Notes: generated by a model from the sequence alone, not told the origin. Positions 27,359 through 34,145 are shown, numbered from the stretch's first letter. The stretch: DNA of 64,000 bases from Comamonas terrigena NBRC 13299 (GCF_006740045.1 NZ_AP019749.1:2065001-2129000), one strand, 5' to 3'. Numbers and translations are program-made.

Positions 27359-27538
27359 TTACGATTTCTTTTTAATTACCGCTAGCCGCAGCTTTAAGCC
27401 CGATTTTTGAGGCTCTGGCAAAGGGGGGGCACCAGCAATCATCGGTCTTGGCGGTAGCTCGGAAATTGGCCGAGTAAATATTAGCCCAATATCACGCCAA
27501 AATTCAATATTTAACTTATATGCAAGTAGTGAGAACAT
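27359..27538 (-). CDS. Small hypothetical protein under a palindromic ribosome-binding site
   Basis: 59 residues from the ATG at 27538 (MFSLLAYKLNIEFW). GGAGG lies five bases upstream, inside a 17-base palindrome (27539-27555). The N-terminus is hydrophobic and the C-terminus Pro/Lys-rich. The same palindrome precedes the gene at 29018. Function unknown. Confidence 0.55.
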   Translation of the reverse strand: MFSLLAYKLNIEFWRDIGLIFTRPISELPPRPMIAGAPPLPEPQKSGLKLRLAVIKKKS

Positions 27539-27555
27539 ATAGACCTCCGGTCTAT
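27539..27555 (-). promoter_or_regulatory. Palindromic Shine-Dalgarno element, copy 1
   Basis: Minus strand reads ATAGACCGGAGGTCTAT: 7-base arms around GGA, directly before the start codon. Folding would hide the GGAGG. A copy with a 6-base arm pair is at 29020-29034. Confidence 0.7.
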
Positions 27556-27739
27556 TTCGGCTGCAATTTGGGGACCGCCTTGTCCCCACCTTATTTTCTA
27601 GTCAAATGTGCAGCCGACTATTTTGAACACATCTACTTTTCGCGTTTTCACTGTTTGCCGTAAATGGAGCCATTTTGTGGGAATTAGCCCCCTAGGTCGT
27701 CGGCTTCAAAAAAGTGAGAGTCCGACTTGGAATCACAAC

Positions 27740-27889
27740 TTAGCGCAGAGGCTGGTCAGGTTGTTCTTGCCCTGGCTGCGGCTGGTTGGGGTTCGTTTGC
27801 TGCTGATCGGGTTGCTGCTGCCCGGGCTGGATCTGGTTGGGATTTTTTTGTTGTTCACCCGGATTCGGTTGATTCAATTGCTCACTCAT
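27740..27889 (-). CDS. Gln/Pro/Asn-rich microprotein (49 aa)
   Basis: ATG at 27889 with AGGAG nine bases upstream. Nearly the whole peptide is Q, P, N and G (for example QPGQQQPDQQQ), with no hydrophobic segment, so it is certainly disordered. Two similar microproteins lie upstream on the same strand. No function is known. Confidence 0.6.
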   Translation of the reverse strand: MSEQLNQPNPGEQQKNPNQIQPGQQQPDQQQTNPNQPQPGQEQPDQPLR

Positions 27890-28014
27890 TACCGCTGCTC
27901 CTATTAAGGCCAATCGAAGGATTGACCTAACCTATTATGGCCATTTAAAGAGTGAGGTGATGTAGGACAAGTAGTAGAGTAAAGCACTATATCGTAAGTA
28001 GACGCTACCAAAAA

Positions 28015-28242
28015 TTAATTTAGGGATGCGCGAATTCGCTGCATGCAGTCCACTAATGGATCATTTCTTTGAAGTTCAACGGACGTGTTGGCATGCACTT
28101 GCAAGTCGGTAATTATCTGATCAATTTGTAAGAGTGCTAGTGCCATGTCGGGATGGCCATCTAAAACACAATCGAGAATCAGCCTTAACGAATTGGCTTC
28201 TAGCTGCAGGGGAGCAGATATCGCAATGCTGACGCTAGACAT
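28015..28242 (-). CDS. Small hypothetical helical protein (75 aa)
   Basis: ATG at 28242 preceded by AGGTAGGAA. The peptide MSSVSIAISAPLQLEANSL continues with amphipathic helices containing several Leu/Ile heptads, suggesting a small helical bundle or oligomer. It lies between two disordered microprotein genes. No family is recognised. Confidence 0.6.
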   Translation of the reverse strand: MSSVSIAISAPLQLEANSLRLILDCVLDGHPDMALALLQIDQIITDLQVHANTSVELQRNDPLVDCMQRIRASLN

Positions 28243-28289
28243 GGTTCCTACCTTAGCATTCAAAGTATTTAGCAGATGCTGGCTTATAA

Positions 28290-28448
28290 CTAACTTTGTT
28301 GTTTTTCTTTCACGCCAGGCTCTTTCTCTCTGTCCCCTTGCTGGCGCTCTACTTTTTCATGTGGCTCCGGTGCGTCCTGTCTTACAGGCGCAGGCGAAGT
28401 AGGCGGAGCGACAGGCTCGGATTTCACCGGTGTTTTCGTCTCAATCAT
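28290..28448 (-). CDS. Pro/Glu/Lys-rich microprotein (52 aa)
   Basis: ATG at 28448 with GGAGG seven bases upstream. The peptide starts MIETKTPVKSEPVAPP and ends in a charged E/K/Q tract (VKEKQQS). It is disordered by composition. Second member of the microprotein cluster. Confidence 0.6.
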   Translation of the reverse strand: MIETKTPVKSEPVAPPTSPAPVRQDAPEPHEKVERQQGDREKEPGVKEKQQS

Positions 28449-28477
28449 GGTTTTGCCTCCACGCTTTCCAAGAAGAT

Positions 28478-28500
28478 CAAAAGCCCGCTTAAAGCGGGCT
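28478..28500 (-). terminator. Terminator-like hairpin between microprotein genes
   Basis: A perfect 9-bp stem AGCCCGCTT/AAGCGGGCT with a one-base centre, followed by TTTT in the minus direction. Confidence 0.7.
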
Positions 28501-28566
28501 CATTAACTGCTGACCCTGAAGGCCGTGCAGTGCCCCCGAAAACCGAGGCGTTAGCAACTTGATTGC

Positions 28567-28692
28567 TTATTTGTGCTGCCCACTTGGCTTTTGGGCTGGC
28601 TGGCCTTGTTGAGGGGTCTTGGGGGAGGACTGTTCGGCTTGGCCGGGTTTTTTGCTCGGGGTCTGGCCGGGTTGTTGGTTGGACTGAGTCAT
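28567..28692 (-). CDS. Gln/Pro/Lys-rich microprotein (41 aa)
   Basis: ATG at 28692 with AAGGAA upstream. Begins MTQSNQQPGQTPSKKPGQ; PGQ recurs three times if GQP variants are counted. Disordered by composition and similar in style to the peptide at 27889. Third member of the cluster. Confidence 0.6.
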   Translation of the reverse strand: MTQSNQQPGQTPSKKPGQAEQSSPKTPQQGQPAQKPSGQHK

Positions 28693-28805
28693 TTGGATAT
28701 TCCTTAACCATTTGCAGCGCATCGGGATGACTTGCTGCATCTTCACAATGAGGCTTTAGGGATAACCACGCTGTACCAATGCGTTACGGCCTAAGCCTTC
28801 GAGGA

Positions 28806-29018
28806 TCAATAGTCCTCTTCTGCAGTTTTCTCGCGCTGCAGTTTGCGGACCTTTTTTATGGTTACTTTGGGTTGTTTGCTCGGGTCGACAAGCATGGTCA
28901 GTACATGCCAGTTCGGCTCGAACACATAGTCGTCACTCGAAGCTGTGTGACTGTCAAAGTCTGGTAGTTGGGGCAATCTGTCGCCTAAATAGGCTGCAGA
29001 TTTCGAGGGGGGTGACAT
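28806..29018 (-). CDS. Small hypothetical protein under the second palindromic ribosome-binding site
   Basis: 70 residues starting MSPPSKSAAYLGDRLPQ, acidic in the middle and ending in a Lys/Glu-rich tail (KVRKLQREKTAEEDY). GGAGG lies five bases before the ATG inside the palindrome at 29020-29034, the same element that precedes 27538. Function unknown. Confidence 0.65.
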   Translation of the reverse strand: MSPPSKSAAYLGDRLPQLPDFDSHTASSDDYVFEPNWHVLTMLVDPSKQPKVTIKKVRKLQREKTAEEDY

Positions 29019-29019
29019 T

Positions 29020-29034
29020 TAGACCTCCGGTCTA
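29020..29034 (-). promoter_or_regulatory. Palindromic Shine-Dalgarno element, copy 2
   Basis: Minus strand TAGACCGGAGGTCTA, perfect 6-base arms, five bases between GGAGG and the ATG; identical over 15 bases to copy 1. Confidence 0.7.
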
Positions 29035-29044
29035 TCAAGGCGGA

Positions 29045-29329
29045 TCAGGGCTGATCGCCTTTCTTCAGGGTACTCTCTTTCAGGAGCAAAAACCGTTCTG
29101 AGAGAATACTTACATTGTTCACCCCCAGGGCCCGTAGCGCCTTTGGTGAGCGGGCCCTGGTCTTCGCCCTGGTGTTGCTAAGGGTAAGGCGTTGCACCAG
29201 ATGGCTTTTTCCCCTTTTTCCGCGCTGTGTCGACCATGCTTGGTGCTCCCCAGGAGGGAGGGGCGCGCGGACCACCTCGATCGCGACCAGTGGCAGTTGC
29301 CCCTTGACTTCCAGCACCACAGACTGCAC
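29045..29329 (-). CDS. Possible prophage protein (94 aa)
   Basis: GTG-started frame ending just before the palindromic element. The N-terminus VVLEVKGQLPLVAIEVV looks like a beta-rich protein and the rest is basic. No clear ribosome-binding site, and a divergent gene starts 20 bases away, so the start is doubtful and the frame may be a shadow. Confidence 0.3.
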   Translation of the reverse strand: MQSVVLEVKGQLPLVAIEVVRAPLPPGEHQAWSTQRGKRGKSHLVQRLTLSNTRAKTRARSPKALRALGVNNVSILSERFLLLKESTLKKGDQP

Positions 29330-29349
29330 CGCTTATCTGAGGAGTTGCC

Positions 29350-29571
29350 ATGCGCACAGGACATGACAAGGTGGATTGGTCCAAAGCCCCAAGGCTTGCG
29401 CGTTGGTGGGCTATCAACCAGGACGGGGTTGCACACTGGTACTGCGCGCCAGACATTGCTTGTTACTCGAGCTTCTGGTTCTCTGATGCGGTGCCAGCTC
29501 CCGCATTCAATTTCCGTGGCGACTACAAGAAGTCTCTGACTTCGCGGCCAGAACGGCGTACTTATTTTTGA
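29350..29571 (+). CDS. Small phage protein (73 aa)
   Basis: ATG at 29350 preceded by GAGGAG. Starts MRTGHDKVDWSKAPRLARWW; the WSKAP...WW pattern is familiar from small early proteins of tailed phages, whose role is unknown. It is on the plus strand, opposite to the surrounding leftward operon. Confidence 0.6.
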   Translation: MRTGHDKVDWSKAPRLARWWAINQDGVAHWYCAPDIACYSSFWFSDAVPAPAFNFRGDYKKSLTSRPERRTYF

Positions 29572-29661
29572 AAATTTGCCTTGGGATTTTTGCCCGCTTC
29601 ACCTTCTAGCGCACGGCTGCAGAAAACGATGCAGGCAAACGCTCAGGCCACAGCAAGGCAT

Positions 29662-29685
29662 AAAAAAGCCCGCGACTTGCGGGCT
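29662..29685 (-). terminator. Terminator of the H-NS gene
   Basis: Stem AGCCCGC/GCGGGCT with a five-base loop and six T residues in the minus direction, 21 bases after the H-NS stop. Confidence 0.85.
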
Positions 29686-29705
29686 ATGCAGGAAGTGTGT
29701 GAACT

Positions 29706-29990
29706 TTAAATAGCGAACGATGCGCGGTCTTTGTCGGCAATCCACTTCGGGGGTTTGCCGCGGCCAGTCCAGGTCGCACCGGTAGCTGGGTCGCGGTACT
29801 TGGGGGCCACAGTTCCACGGGGGCCGGTTGCGGCTTTCTTGCCACCAAACACATCGTCAGCAGTCAAGCCGTATTGCGCCACCAGTTCACGCGCTTGCTT
29901 CACCGCGTGGGCCAGTTCGGTTTTACGCGCCTCGGCGATCTTGGCTTCCAGTTCGGCTTTTTGTTGAAGCAGGCTTTTGTAGGTGCTCAT
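29706..29990 (-). CDS. H-NS family nucleoid protein
   Basis: 94 residues from ATG 29990 (MSTYKSLLQQKAELEAKI), with GGGGA upstream. An N-terminal oligomerisation coiled coil (about 1-45), a linker, and a C-terminal DNA-binding domain with KYRDPATGATWTGRGKPP and KWI are all present, the size and layout of betaproteobacterial H-NS/BpH3 proteins. A phage-borne H-NS could silence the AT-rich cargo genes of the island or modify host H-NS. The gene at 19926 is a domain-only relative. Confidence 0.9.
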   Translation of the reverse strand: MSTYKSLLQQKAELEAKIAEARKTELAHAVKQARELVAQYGLTADDVFGGKKAATGPRGTVAPKYRDPATGATWTGRGKPPKWIADKDRASFAI

Positions 29991-30207
29991 GTTGGAGATC
30001 CCCTTGTTTGAGAGTTTGCAGTTGCCGTTAGAGAGCTGCGCGTATTGCTCGCGCTTGGGCTTTGCCTTGTGTGCCTTCACCTAAGAAGCAGTGCCCATTC
30101 AGTGATTCTTAATATTATTAAAAATTCTTTAACTTGTGAAATGTAGGGCATTCCATAACAAATCGTTCACCAAACCAGAGTATTTGCTTGACAAGTGCTC
30201 TGGTTTG

Positions 30208-30225
30208 GCCCGGGTCACCCCGGGC
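30208..30225 (-). terminator. GC-rich hairpin after the broken small gene
   Basis: GCCCGGG/CCCGGGC with a four-base loop. No T-run follows, so it is a weak terminator candidate or an RNA structure. Confidence 0.35.
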
Positions 30226-30240
30226 GGACGGTTGCTGGAA

Positions 30241-30420
30241 TTAGGCCGGAGTGCACAAAGCAGGGTGCGTTTTGAACGGCTTCGCGTCCTTGGCATCCGG
30301 CTGTACGGTCACCCACAAGCCCTTGGTGGTTTCGATGATCTCCTGCACTTAGCCGGCAATCGTGGCGGTGCCACGGATAGTACGAGCTTTCACAGATTGG
30401 CCTTTTTTCAGTTGAGTCAC
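30241..30420 (-). pseudogene. Small prophage gene interrupted by an in-frame TAA
   Basis: From GTG 30420 the frame reads VTQLKKGQSVKARTIRGTAT, then IAG, meets TAA at 30349-30351 and continues in frame with VQEIIETTKGLWVTVQPD to a second TAA. The two halves read as one small beta-rich protein of about 58 residues; a Lys codon AAA-to-TAA change would explain the break. A translational restart at the GTG right after the stop is the alternative. Confidence 0.6.
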
Positions 30421-30465
30421 GGTTGAGTTTCAAATTGCAGGGGAGGGCCGCCCTGCTATCGGCGT

Positions 30466-30505
30466 AAAAAAGCCAAGCGCTCTCTGGTGAAAGGGCTTGG
30501 CTTTT
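30466..30505 (-). terminator. Strong terminator in the PL leader
   Basis: An 11-bp stem (30468-30478 with 30495-30505) and a T-run in the minus direction, between the OL region and the first small gene of the leftward operon. Confidence 0.8.
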
Positions 30506-31149
30506 CCCCGGTGGCCCGGGTGAATGGGCTACCGCGCGTCCTTGGCTATCGATACCTGCTGTCCCAGGTGCAGGCGTGCGCGGCGGCTGGCATATCCCGA
30601 AGAGGGCCGGTACCAGCGTCCTGATTAACCGCTCAAGCGGGCGAGGGGCATGCTGTTTTAATCTGGCCCAGCTGGGCCTGGCTCGCGAGTGTTGGTTCTC
30701 GCGCCACCTGTCTTTTGCTTTCTGCCGACAGATCACAGGGGCAGGGCCTTTGGGCCTGTTCATCCGGCTCGGCTGATGTGATTGAGAGAGCGGGCAGGAC
30801 GGCCATTCCCTGCTATGACACTGATTGCCGTGCCTCACAAGTCCATGAGCCCGCGCAATTGCGCCGCCTGGTCATGTCCTTAAGTCTTCCCCCGGTCTTT
30901 TCATCCCCGGGCATTTCGGCTGTGGTGCACCCCGTTGCATGTTTCCAGTACTTCGGTGCCGCCGCCTCTCTCAATCACACCAGCTGCTTTTTAAAGACCC
31001 GAGGTGCTGGCTCGATCACTTGGCACCCATCGCGTCTGCAACTCCTGTCTGCACTCCCTTGGGAGCTAACCCCGCCTTTGCGTCCTGTCGGCTTCGGCCC
31101 CGTATCGCTGGGCCTGGGGTGTCTCGCGGTGTGTTGCTGCGATGGGTGT
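30506..31149. other. Prophage leader region without a clear gene
   Basis: About 640 bases lie between the OL-like operators and the first leftward gene. Open frames exist on both strands (plus 30715-31167, minus 30215-30838) but show no protein-like composition and no ribosome-binding site that decides a start. The stretch is rich in short GC inverted repeats. It would form the untranslated leader of the PL-type transcript. Confidence 0.4.
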
Positions 31150-31191
31150 ATTAAACAATACGTTTAATTCGTCGTCAAACAAAATGTTTAA
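31150..31191. promoter_or_regulatory. OL-like operator pair
   Basis: Two 17-bp operators of the form TTAAAC-N5-GTTTAA: 31151-31167 (perfect) and 31175-31191 (one mismatch), 24 bp centre to centre. The same motif is found three times at the repressor/Cro promoter region. Expected to bind the CI-type repressor and control the leftward early operon. Confidence 0.75.
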
Positions 31192-31209
31192 GACCTTTGT
31201 GATGGGCTG

Positions 31210-31234
31210 AAAAAACCGCCTCGGAGGGCGGTTT
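31210..31234 (-). terminator. Terminator of the repressor transcript
   Basis: Stem AACCGCC/GGCGGTT, loop with TCGGAG, six T residues in the minus direction, 39 bases after the stop of the secreted-protein gene. Confidence 0.88.
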
Positions 31235-31272
31235 GTAGCGCTGAACGCAGAGATGGTTCGACGGGAGTCTCT

Positions 31273-31803
31273 CTAGAGGCTTCTGTCTTTGGTGGAGCTG
31301 TTTTGAACGCGCTTGATGAATGAGTCGAAAAGCTTGTCGAACTTCTTGAGGGCGGCTCGCGAGCCTGAGAGGTCGAAGCGCAGAACGGAGAACAGACCGC
31401 TTTCGAGTGGGATGGCAAACCCGATCAGACCGGAGGAGTCCTGAACGATCGTGGTCATTTGCTTATGGGTTGAGAGGATGTACCGGTGATAGTTAGTTCC
31501 ACTAAGGTTGACGACACCAGAGCAGTGAGATGAAATTGCAAAAGATCCGCTAGATGCATTCACGAGGATAGGCGTCTCCGTGCCAGATTCGCATGCGGTC
31601 TTTGAAGTCAGAATGACCCAGAAGCAGTCCTGCATCTCGTCTGAGCAGACTTGCCCGAAACCGTTTCCGCTGTCATTAATGGTCATGGTGACCGGTGCAT
31701 CAATCAAGTCATAAACTTCCCATTTCTGAAAGGTTTGTGCAGACACTCCGACACATGCAAGAGCGAAACACGCAGCAAGTGCGACTTTTCCCAGCGATTT
31801 CAA
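31273..31803 (-). CDS. Secreted protein co-transcribed with the prophage repressor
   Basis: 176 residues from the TTG at 31803, with GAGGG upstream. The N-terminus LKSLGKVALAACFALACVG is a Sec signal peptide; the mature part is polar and carries four cysteines that could form disulfides, and it ends in a helical basic tail (FDKLFDSFIKRVQ). It lies directly behind the repressor gene and before the terminator, so it should be expressed in the lysogen: the position of lambda rex-type conversion genes. No family is recognised. Confidence 0.7.
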   Translation of the reverse strand: MKSLGKVALAACFALACVGVSAQTFQKWEVYDLIDAPVTMTINDSGNGFGQVCSDEMQDCFWVILTSKTACESGTETPILVNASSGSFAISSHCSGVVNLSGTNYHRYILSTHKQMTTIVQDSSGLIGFAIPLESGLFSVLRFDLSGSRAALKKFDKLFDSFIKRVQNSSTKDRSL

Positions 31804-31840
31804 CGGCGTCCCTCTTTCGATAATTAATGATTTTGGGTGA

Positions 31841-32536
31841 TTAAAGTTTTCGACCATTCCATGCCCAAACCACACGGCCCAGCACTCGCACCTCGTGGTC
31901 TCCATTCAGCTCATCCACCGTTTTAATTGTTGGGTTATCCGAGCTGACCTCCAGCATGCCTGACATGCGCATGCGCACGCGCTTGATGTAGGTCTTGCCA
32001 TGCAACTCCAGCACATAGACGCCCTCGTGGGCGGCCGGATCGCGTGAACCAGCATCCACCAGTAGTACGTCGCCATCGCTGAAAGTGGGAGCCATGCTCT
32101 CGCCGTGGGCGTGGATGAATCTCAACTCACGGATGTTGCCTGGCTTAATGTATTGGTTGATCCAGTGCGAGGACAGCGACAAGTCGCCGACCACGTAGTC
32201 AGAGTCCAGCACCTCATTGCCTGGACCCATGCTACCCGAATTGGCGAGCAAGGGGATTCGGACCAGGTCTGTTGCGGTCGGCGTTGCAGGCAGAAATTCT
32301 TCTCGCGGAGCAATAACGGATCCGCTTGTCATGTCGCCTTCGCCAGTGATGAGCCAGTTGGCTCGTACACCCAGCACATTCTCGGCCTTCATCGCTCCAG
32401 AGCGCGAAACACCACGCGTCTCCCAATTTTTCACTGTCTGGGGTGATTCATTGAGCAGGCGGGCAACAGCCGACTGACCCGAGATGTCTCGGAGTAGCTT
32501 GGCGGCTTGATAGAGGCGATCTGCAGAGGTGTGCAT
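31841..32536 (-). CDS. CI-type phage repressor with S24 peptidase domain
   Basis: 231 residues. An N-terminal helix-turn-helix (about 8-60; SAVARLLNESPQTVKNWETR) is joined to a LexA/CI-like S24 domain with the catalytic serine in HAHGESMAPTF and the lysine in KTYIKRVRM. Such repressors self-cleave when RecA is activated, linking induction to DNA damage. GGAGA precedes the start. It is divergent from the Cro-like gene across a cluster of operators. Confidence 0.93.
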   Translation of the reverse strand: MHTSADRLYQAAKLLRDISGQSAVARLLNESPQTVKNWETRGVSRSGAMKAENVLGVRANWLITGEGDMTSGSVIAPREEFLPATPTATDLVRIPLLANSGSMGPGNEVLDSDYVVGDLSLSSHWINQYIKPGNIRELRFIHAHGESMAPTFSDGDVLLVDAGSRDPAAHEGVYVLELHGKTYIKRVRMRMSGMLEVSSDNPTIKTVDELNGDHEVRVLGRVVWAWNGRKL

Positions 32537-32554
32537 CTAGAAATTCTCCGTTTG

Positions 32555-32610
32555 CTAAACAAAATGTTGTTAAACGATGTGTTTGACTTTTGTTTAAACA
32601 ATGTGTTTAA
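32555..32610. promoter_or_regulatory. OR-like operator cluster
   Basis: Operators at 32594-32610 (perfect TTAAAC-N5-GTTTAA), 32570-32586 (one mismatch) and a weaker one at 32555-32571 lie between the repressor start and the Cro-like start. The first two are 24 bp apart, the same spacing as in the OL-like pair. Confidence 0.78.
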
Positions 32611-32617
32611 TTTTGGC

Positions 32618-32835
32618 ATGCACCAAGACGCAGGACTCATATCTCACATGGGCGGAGCCACCAAGCTCGCTGCCCGCTTAGGTTACGACCTAAAAAATGG
32701 CGGTATCCAGCGCATCCAGAACTGGAAAAGGCGTGGCATCCTTCGGGTGTTGAGCGTGACAACCCATGGATCACGCGCATCCGGCGCAACCTACTGAGAA
32801 AGCCAACTCCTACAACCACCCAGGAGGTGGCGTGA
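32618..32835 (+). pseudogene. Cro/YdaS-like regulator with a -1 frameshift
   Basis: The ATG at 32618 starts a small helix-turn-helix protein: HMGGATKLAARLGYDLKNGG, then IQRIQNWKRRGI. Just after RGI (around 32740) the expected continuation PSGVERDNPWITRIRR is found one frame over, indicating loss of one C in CCC. The shifted frame ends with TGA at 32833-32835, overlapping the start of the next gene as phage operons do. As written, the protein ends in unrelated residues at 32797. Cro-like function is inferred from position. Confidence 0.75.
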
Positions 32836-33104
32836 TGTGCGGCCGGCTTCCTCTTTCTGCGGCGTACTTCGATCCGGCCTTCATCAACTGCCTGTCCAGT
32901 GCGATTGCTGAGCCAGAGCTGGCGGAGCAGTTCTGCCGGATCTACGGCTCGAAGCTGAACACCTCGCAGCGCAGCGAGGACGACATGCGCGCCTTCAGCA
33001 AGTTCGTTCACGACTCGATCTACACGTGCTTGCCCGACGAGGCGATCCATTCTTTGCGAGCGAATGCGCTGGCTGGCGAAGCGGGGGAGGTGAGCCATGG
33101 CTAG
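32835..33104 (+). CDS. Hypothetical prophage early protein
   Basis: 89 residues from the ATG at 32835, preceded by AGGAGG at a spacing of seven. Starts MCGRLPLSAAYFDPAFINC; alpha-helical, soluble. Overlaps the next gene by eight bases. First intact gene of the rightward early operon; family not recognised. Confidence 0.75.
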   Translation: MCGRLPLSAAYFDPAFINCLSSAIAEPELAEQFCRIYGSKLNTSQRSEDDMRAFSKFVHDSIYTCLPDEAIHSLRANALAGEAGEVSHG

Positions 33105-33417
33105 CCACAAGCTTCCCGCAGTGGATATGGCCGCAGTGCGAGCAGGAGAGCAGGGTGCTCTAGCCGCGGCTGTTGCTGCTTGTGCTGCGCGCTGGTTCAG
33201 CATGGCCGATTCCCACATCGCATTTCGGCACCACGCATCTCATGTTGCTCGCGAGGCAGGCTCACCCAAGGCAGGCCTTCTGGCTGCGGCCATGGATCTG
33301 AGTGAGCTACTGGCCCAAAGCCCGGATGGTCGGCAAGCCCTGCGTGATTTCGGTTTTGAGCCAGTCGAGAGCCGAGATAGCGCAGTTCCCATTTCAAGCC
33401 AAATGCCGAGGAGGTAA
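33097..33417 (+). CDS. Hypothetical prophage early protein
   Basis: 106 residues, GAGGTGAGCC before the ATG. Ala-rich and helical, starting MASHKLPAVDMAAVRAGEQG. Tightly packed between its neighbours. Function unknown. Confidence 0.7.
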   Translation: MASHKLPAVDMAAVRAGEQGALAAAVAACAARWFSMADSHIAFRHHASHVAREAGSPKAGLLAAAMDLSELLAQSPDGRQALRDFGFEPVESRDSAVPISSQMPRR

Positions 33418-33420
33418 GTC

Positions 33421-33702
33421 ATGGTTGAGTTGCAGACCTTCATATTGCCTGCCGGCACCGTGTACAAGCGAAACGGCATTCCTTTTGCGTTGGCGTACGC
33501 AACGCAGATTTGGTGCCACCCGGACAACTGGGAGCTGATCCGGGATGGCTTTACACCGCAGACCGATGGTCAGGCGTTGGCATGCAGCCAATCTGAGCAT
33601 GGTTTGGATAGTCCCCAGGATGCCCAGCCGTGTTTGACCAGTGCAACTACAAGCAACTCGTCGTTGGAGTCCAGCTTGGATTTCAGCAAGTCTCGTACCT
33701 GA
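33421..33702 (+). CDS. Hypothetical prophage early protein, possibly truncated
   Basis: 93 residues with GAGGAGG upstream. The first about 55 residues (MVELQTFILPAGTVYKRNGI onwards) look like a compact beta domain; the last about 35 are Ser/Thr-rich and overlap the antisense gene 33570-33845, which suggests that the original 3' end was replaced by that cassette. Confidence 0.55.
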   Translation: MVELQTFILPAGTVYKRNGIPFALAYATQIWCHPDNWELIRDGFTPQTDGQALACSQSEHGLDSPQDAQPCLTSATTSNSSLESSLDFSKSRT

Positions 33703-33845
33703 GCTGGCGTCCAGTTTGTGTTGACTATGAAAGTTGACTCCAAGCAGTTCCAGCTGCCCGGAAACGTTTCAATGATGAGTTTTCGCAACTCGGTGTACCG
33801 CTGCCCCAATTTGTGCAAGTCATATGCGATTAGCACTGCGCTCAT
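33570..33845 (-). CDS. SinR/Cas2-like small protein
   Basis: 91 residues from ATG 33845, with GGGAGG upstream. The sequence pattern MSAVLIAYDLHKLGQRYTEL, then FPGSWNCLESTFIV and LLVVALVKHGWASWG, is that of stand-alone proteins annotated as SinR family, which are distantly related to Cas2 (ferredoxin-like fold, possible nuclease or RNA-binding role). No CRISPR array or other cas gene is in the window. It is antisense to the rightward operon and preceded by copy 1 of a 71-bp repeated leader. Confidence 0.75.
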   Translation of the reverse strand: MSAVLIAYDLHKLGQRYTELRKLIIETFPGSWNCLESTFIVNTNWTPAQVRDLLKSKLDSNDELLVVALVKHGWASWGLSKPCSDWLHANA

Positions 33846-33916
33846 GTCCGCCCTCCCTGGCGTTGGTTGTGTAGGAGCTTCCATCGTAGCCCGGGGCAGG
33901 GCGGGCACCCCTTCCA
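33846..33916 (-). repeat. Repeated leader, copy 1
   Basis: 71 bp ending exactly at the ATG of the SinR-like gene. About nine bases differ from copy 2 (34146-34216). Contains the ribosome-binding site and a conserved GC-rich segment followed by a TACGAT -10-like hexamer in the minus direction. Confidence 0.85.
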
Positions 33917-33962
33917 AGCCCAGCCCCGAGGAGGTGAGCCATGGGTGACATGTACGCCGCTA

Positions 33963-34145
33963 CTACAGCTTCTCGCGCCGCGCAATCTCGTTGTCCACCC
34001 GCTGAATGCCATCGAGAAGCATGAAGTACGCCTCTTCGAACGCGGCCGCAACGATGGCTGGTGTGAATTCGCTGTGCTCGTCTTCGAGGTTCGACAGCAG
34101 CGCTGCAGCGAGCGTTGCAGTTGGACCTATCAATTCCTGTTTCAT
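33963..34145 (-). CDS. Small acidic helical protein of repeat cassette 2
   Basis: 60 residues from ATG 34145 (MKQELIGPTATLAAALLSNL), acidic and helical, ending DNEIARREKL. Preceded by leader copy 2. The plus strand holds only a 27-residue frame here (33941-34024), so the minus gene is the better reading. Function unknown. Confidence 0.6.
   Translation of the reverse strand: MKQELIGPTATLAAALLSNLEDEHSEFTPAIVAAAFEEAYFMLLDGIQRVDNEIARREKL

Noticed and set aside
30715..31167. 150-codon plus-strand frame in the prophage leader
   Set aside because: Pro/Ser/Cys-rich noise-like composition, no ribosome-binding site, and it ends inside the OL operator.
33570..33845. CRISPR-Cas remnant because of the Cas2-like protein
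   Set aside because: No repeat-spacer array and no cas1 or effector gene on either strand; stand-alone SinR-type proteins are known outside CRISPR loci.
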